Positions 62,086 to 64,000 of a stretch of 64,000 nt of DNA are shown here, piece by piece. Source of the DNA: Tetraselmis striata. Its lineage: Eukaryota; Chlorophyta; Chlorodendrophyceae; Chlorodendrales; Chlorodendraceae. The DNA lies in the NCBI GenBank assembly GCA_006384855.1, contig VCJN01001647.1, positions 1-64,000 of the forward strand. The letters run 5' to 3'. The position numbers and the translations under genes were made by a program. How positions within the stretch are numbered: the stretch's first letter is position 1; each line of letters starts with the position of its first letter. The notes below the pieces were generated by a model. The model was given only the letters and a program-made list of their open reading frames with translations, did no database searches and was not told the origin of the DNA.

Positions 62086-64000
62086 TTACTTGAGTTTACG
62101 ATTGCGGAAAAATGGGAAAGGCCTGCTTGTGTCATAAAACGGGTCGCCGCTGCTGGGCACCGGGCGCTGCTGTTGGGTCATGGGCTGCTGCTGGCTGGGA
62201 GAGCTGCTCCAGCTGGGCGCGAGGCTCCTCCAGAAAGCCCACCAACTGTACAGCATATTCATGTTTCCGCCATCGAGGGTGAACGCATCAGGCTTCGACA
62301 TGCCGAAGTTGGGAGAGTCCATGCGGTCGTCGAACATGTTGCCGGGGGGGGAGGCCACTGGCGGAGGCGTGCGTGGGGAGGGCAGCTCGCAGCGCCCGGA
62401 GTTGGACAAGTCTGCGGCCTGCAGAGATGCGGGAAGCCCGCCTCCGGCAGAGATGCCGACCACCCGAGCACTGAACGACAGCACCTTGACAAAACCAATG
62501 CCGATGCGACCATCCTCAAAGAGAGCGATCTGGAAGTCGTTGCGGTGGAAGGGGCTGCCAAACTGCGGCACGTTACGGAACGTGATCACGACGGTGTCGC
62601 CAGTCTCCTTCCATGAGACCTCGGACTCGCTGTCTGGCGCCAGATCCGAGAGGAGCCCAGAGATGCGCGGCTTGTCAAAGTGCAGCACGGCGAGATCAGC
62701 GCCAGCGAAACTGGCATCCTCTCCGTCCCCGAAGGTCACGTAGCCATTGCTGGCCACGTACGCAGACGTGTACACCTTGCCTGGAGCACAGCAGCGCCAG
62801 ATCGTGTGAGCAAGATTGTGAAGTACACGAAGGGTACAATCTCAATGCGGGAGGGACAGTGAGGCAAGGTGACACGCTTGGTCCGCAACGGTCACTGCGT
62901 ACCGAAGAAGGGGAAGTTAAAGTTTCGGAAGGTGATCTTGACCACACTCTCATCCGTGAGGGGCAGCGCTTCGCTGCCGTATGTGTCGATTGGGAACACT
63001 TTGCCGCCCGTTGTCTTGCAGACAGTGTACTCTGACATGCCCAAATCGCCTGGCGTGAAGGTCAGCGATGTGCCCTGGAGATCGAAGGTTGTCCCCCGAG
63101 GAAAAAACTCGACGGGAGGCAGCGTCGCCTGGTACTCCTCCATGGCTTGAGACAACAGACCGTCGGCACATTTCAGTTCAGCTCACTCATTCACTCATGG
63201 AATCTGAAGTGTAGGCATGCAGCAAGTCGATTGGAAACAAATCACCAGATAGAGGGAGAGAGCTTACCAGGCTCAGACTCGGGCGCATATGTGGGACCAG
63301 AAAACGGCTCCAGCGACAAGTCCGGTGTGGATGACCCCAAACCCTCGGTCGTGGGAGGTGCGGAGGTAGTAGGCAGAGGGACATCAGCAACCTCAGCAGT
63401 GGTTGGCGCCGGGGTGGTGGTGGCGGCGTCCTCAACCATGTCTTGCCCCGGAGTGGCGGCGTCGTCCTGAGGGCCAAATACCCACCCTGCATCGGTCCAA
63501 TACCACCTCGGTATGGACGACTCCGAGGTTGGCTCAGGGGTGGTGGTGGGGACCGCCTCCTCGGTCGTGGTTGGCTCAGGAGTGGTGGTGACGGCCTTCT
63601 CAGTCACGAGTGGCTCCGGAGTGATAAACACAACCTCCTCAGTCACAGTTGGCTCAGGGGTGGTGGTGGGGACCGCCTCCTCGGTCGTGGTTGGCTCAGG
63701 AGTGGTGGTGACGGCCTTCTCAGTCACGACTGACTCCGGAGTGATAAACACAACCTCCTCAGTCACAGGTGGCTCAGGGGTGGTGGTGGGGACCGCCTCC
63801 TCGGTCGTGGTTGGCACTGGAGTGGTGGTGACGGCCTTCTCAGTCATGACTGACTCCGGAGTGATAAACACAACCTCCTCAGTCACAGGTGGCTCAGGGG
63901 GGGTGGTGGGGACCGCCTCCTCGGTCGTGGTTGGCTCAGGAGTGGTTGAGACGGCCTTCTCAGTCACGACTGGCTCCGGAGTGATAAACACAACCTCCTC
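62086..64000 (-). CDS. Secreted protein with Thr/Pro-rich repeats and nidogen-like beta domain (5' end outside the window)
   Basis: Three minus-strand exons with agreeing phases: 64000-63268 (open to the window edge), 63145-62903 and 62780-62086. The first encodes a mucin-like stretch of about 40-residue repeats rich in Thr, Pro, Glu and Val (TTPEPTTTEEAVPTTTPEP). Then comes a beta-rich domain of the kind found in secreted and surface proteins: VKITFRNFNFPFFG, joined to VYTSAYVASNGYVTFGDG, KPRISGLLSDLAP, VSWKETGDTVVITF and FQIALFEDGRIGIGF. The tail is low-complexity Ser/Pro/Gln and ends RNRKLK before the stop. Thr/Pro repeats suggest O-glycosylation and a cell-wall or extracellular-matrix role. 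A signal peptide should lie outside the window. Confidence 0.8.
63531..64000. repeat. 120-bp coding minisatellite
   Basis: About four tandem copies of a 120-bp unit (40 codons), each containing GACCGCCTCCTCGGTCGTGG and AACACAACCTCCTC at the same spacing. The copies differ by a few substitutions and continue past the window edge. Confidence 0.95.

Overview
The window looks like nuclear DNA of a flagellated unicellular alga, most likely a green alga. The genes are GC-rich and split into many short exons. MCM3 has plant/algal-type residues in its ATPase core, a TGTAA motif follows the MCM3 stop (the usual chlorophyte poly(A) signal), and one gene matches the ciliary protein WDPCP/Fritz. No organism name is claimed. 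Introns hold very long G or C runs (16 to 48 nt), often right at a splice donor. Intergenic DNA is AT-richer and full of decayed repeats.

Layout. 0-2 kb: intergenic DNA with a LINE fragment. 2.1-4.9 kb (minus): WDPCP/Fritz-like gene. 6.1-7.8 kb (minus): FYRN-FYRC domain gene. 8.5-13.2 kb (minus): unidentified multi-exon gene, possibly the 5' part of the FYR gene. 13.9-18.9 kb (minus): a whole-looking tyrosine-recombinase retrotransposon of the PAT/Ngaro/DIRS group. 19-33 kb: repeat-rich DNA with two copies each of two dispersed repeats, a second, badly decayed element of the same retrotransposon group, and a nested short-repeat field. 33.2-37.0 kb (minus): a complete eight-exon gene for an unknown 344-residue tail-anchored protein. 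38.6-41.7 kb (plus): complete five-exon MCM3, divergent from it. 41.7-46.1 kb: no gene seen. 46.1-59.0 kb (minus): kinesin-14 motor exons preceded, on the same strand and with no visible gene end, by coiled-coil, GAT and VHS exons. 60.1-61.0 kb: LINE 3' remnant. 62.1-64.0 kb (minus, runs off the window): secreted protein with Thr/Pro-rich repeats and a nidogen-like beta domain.

The most unusual observation is the 46-59 kb locus. VHS and GAT domains normally sit together in endosomal ubiquitin-sorting adaptors (TOM1, GGA, TOL). Here they lie directly upstream of a C-terminal kinesin motor and may form one protein, a possible direct link between ubiquitinated cargo and minus-end transport. One intron junction between the halves is unresolved, so two abutting genes remain possible.

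Gene models were built by eye from splice signals, reading phase and family motifs. Where every intron phase agrees this is stated.
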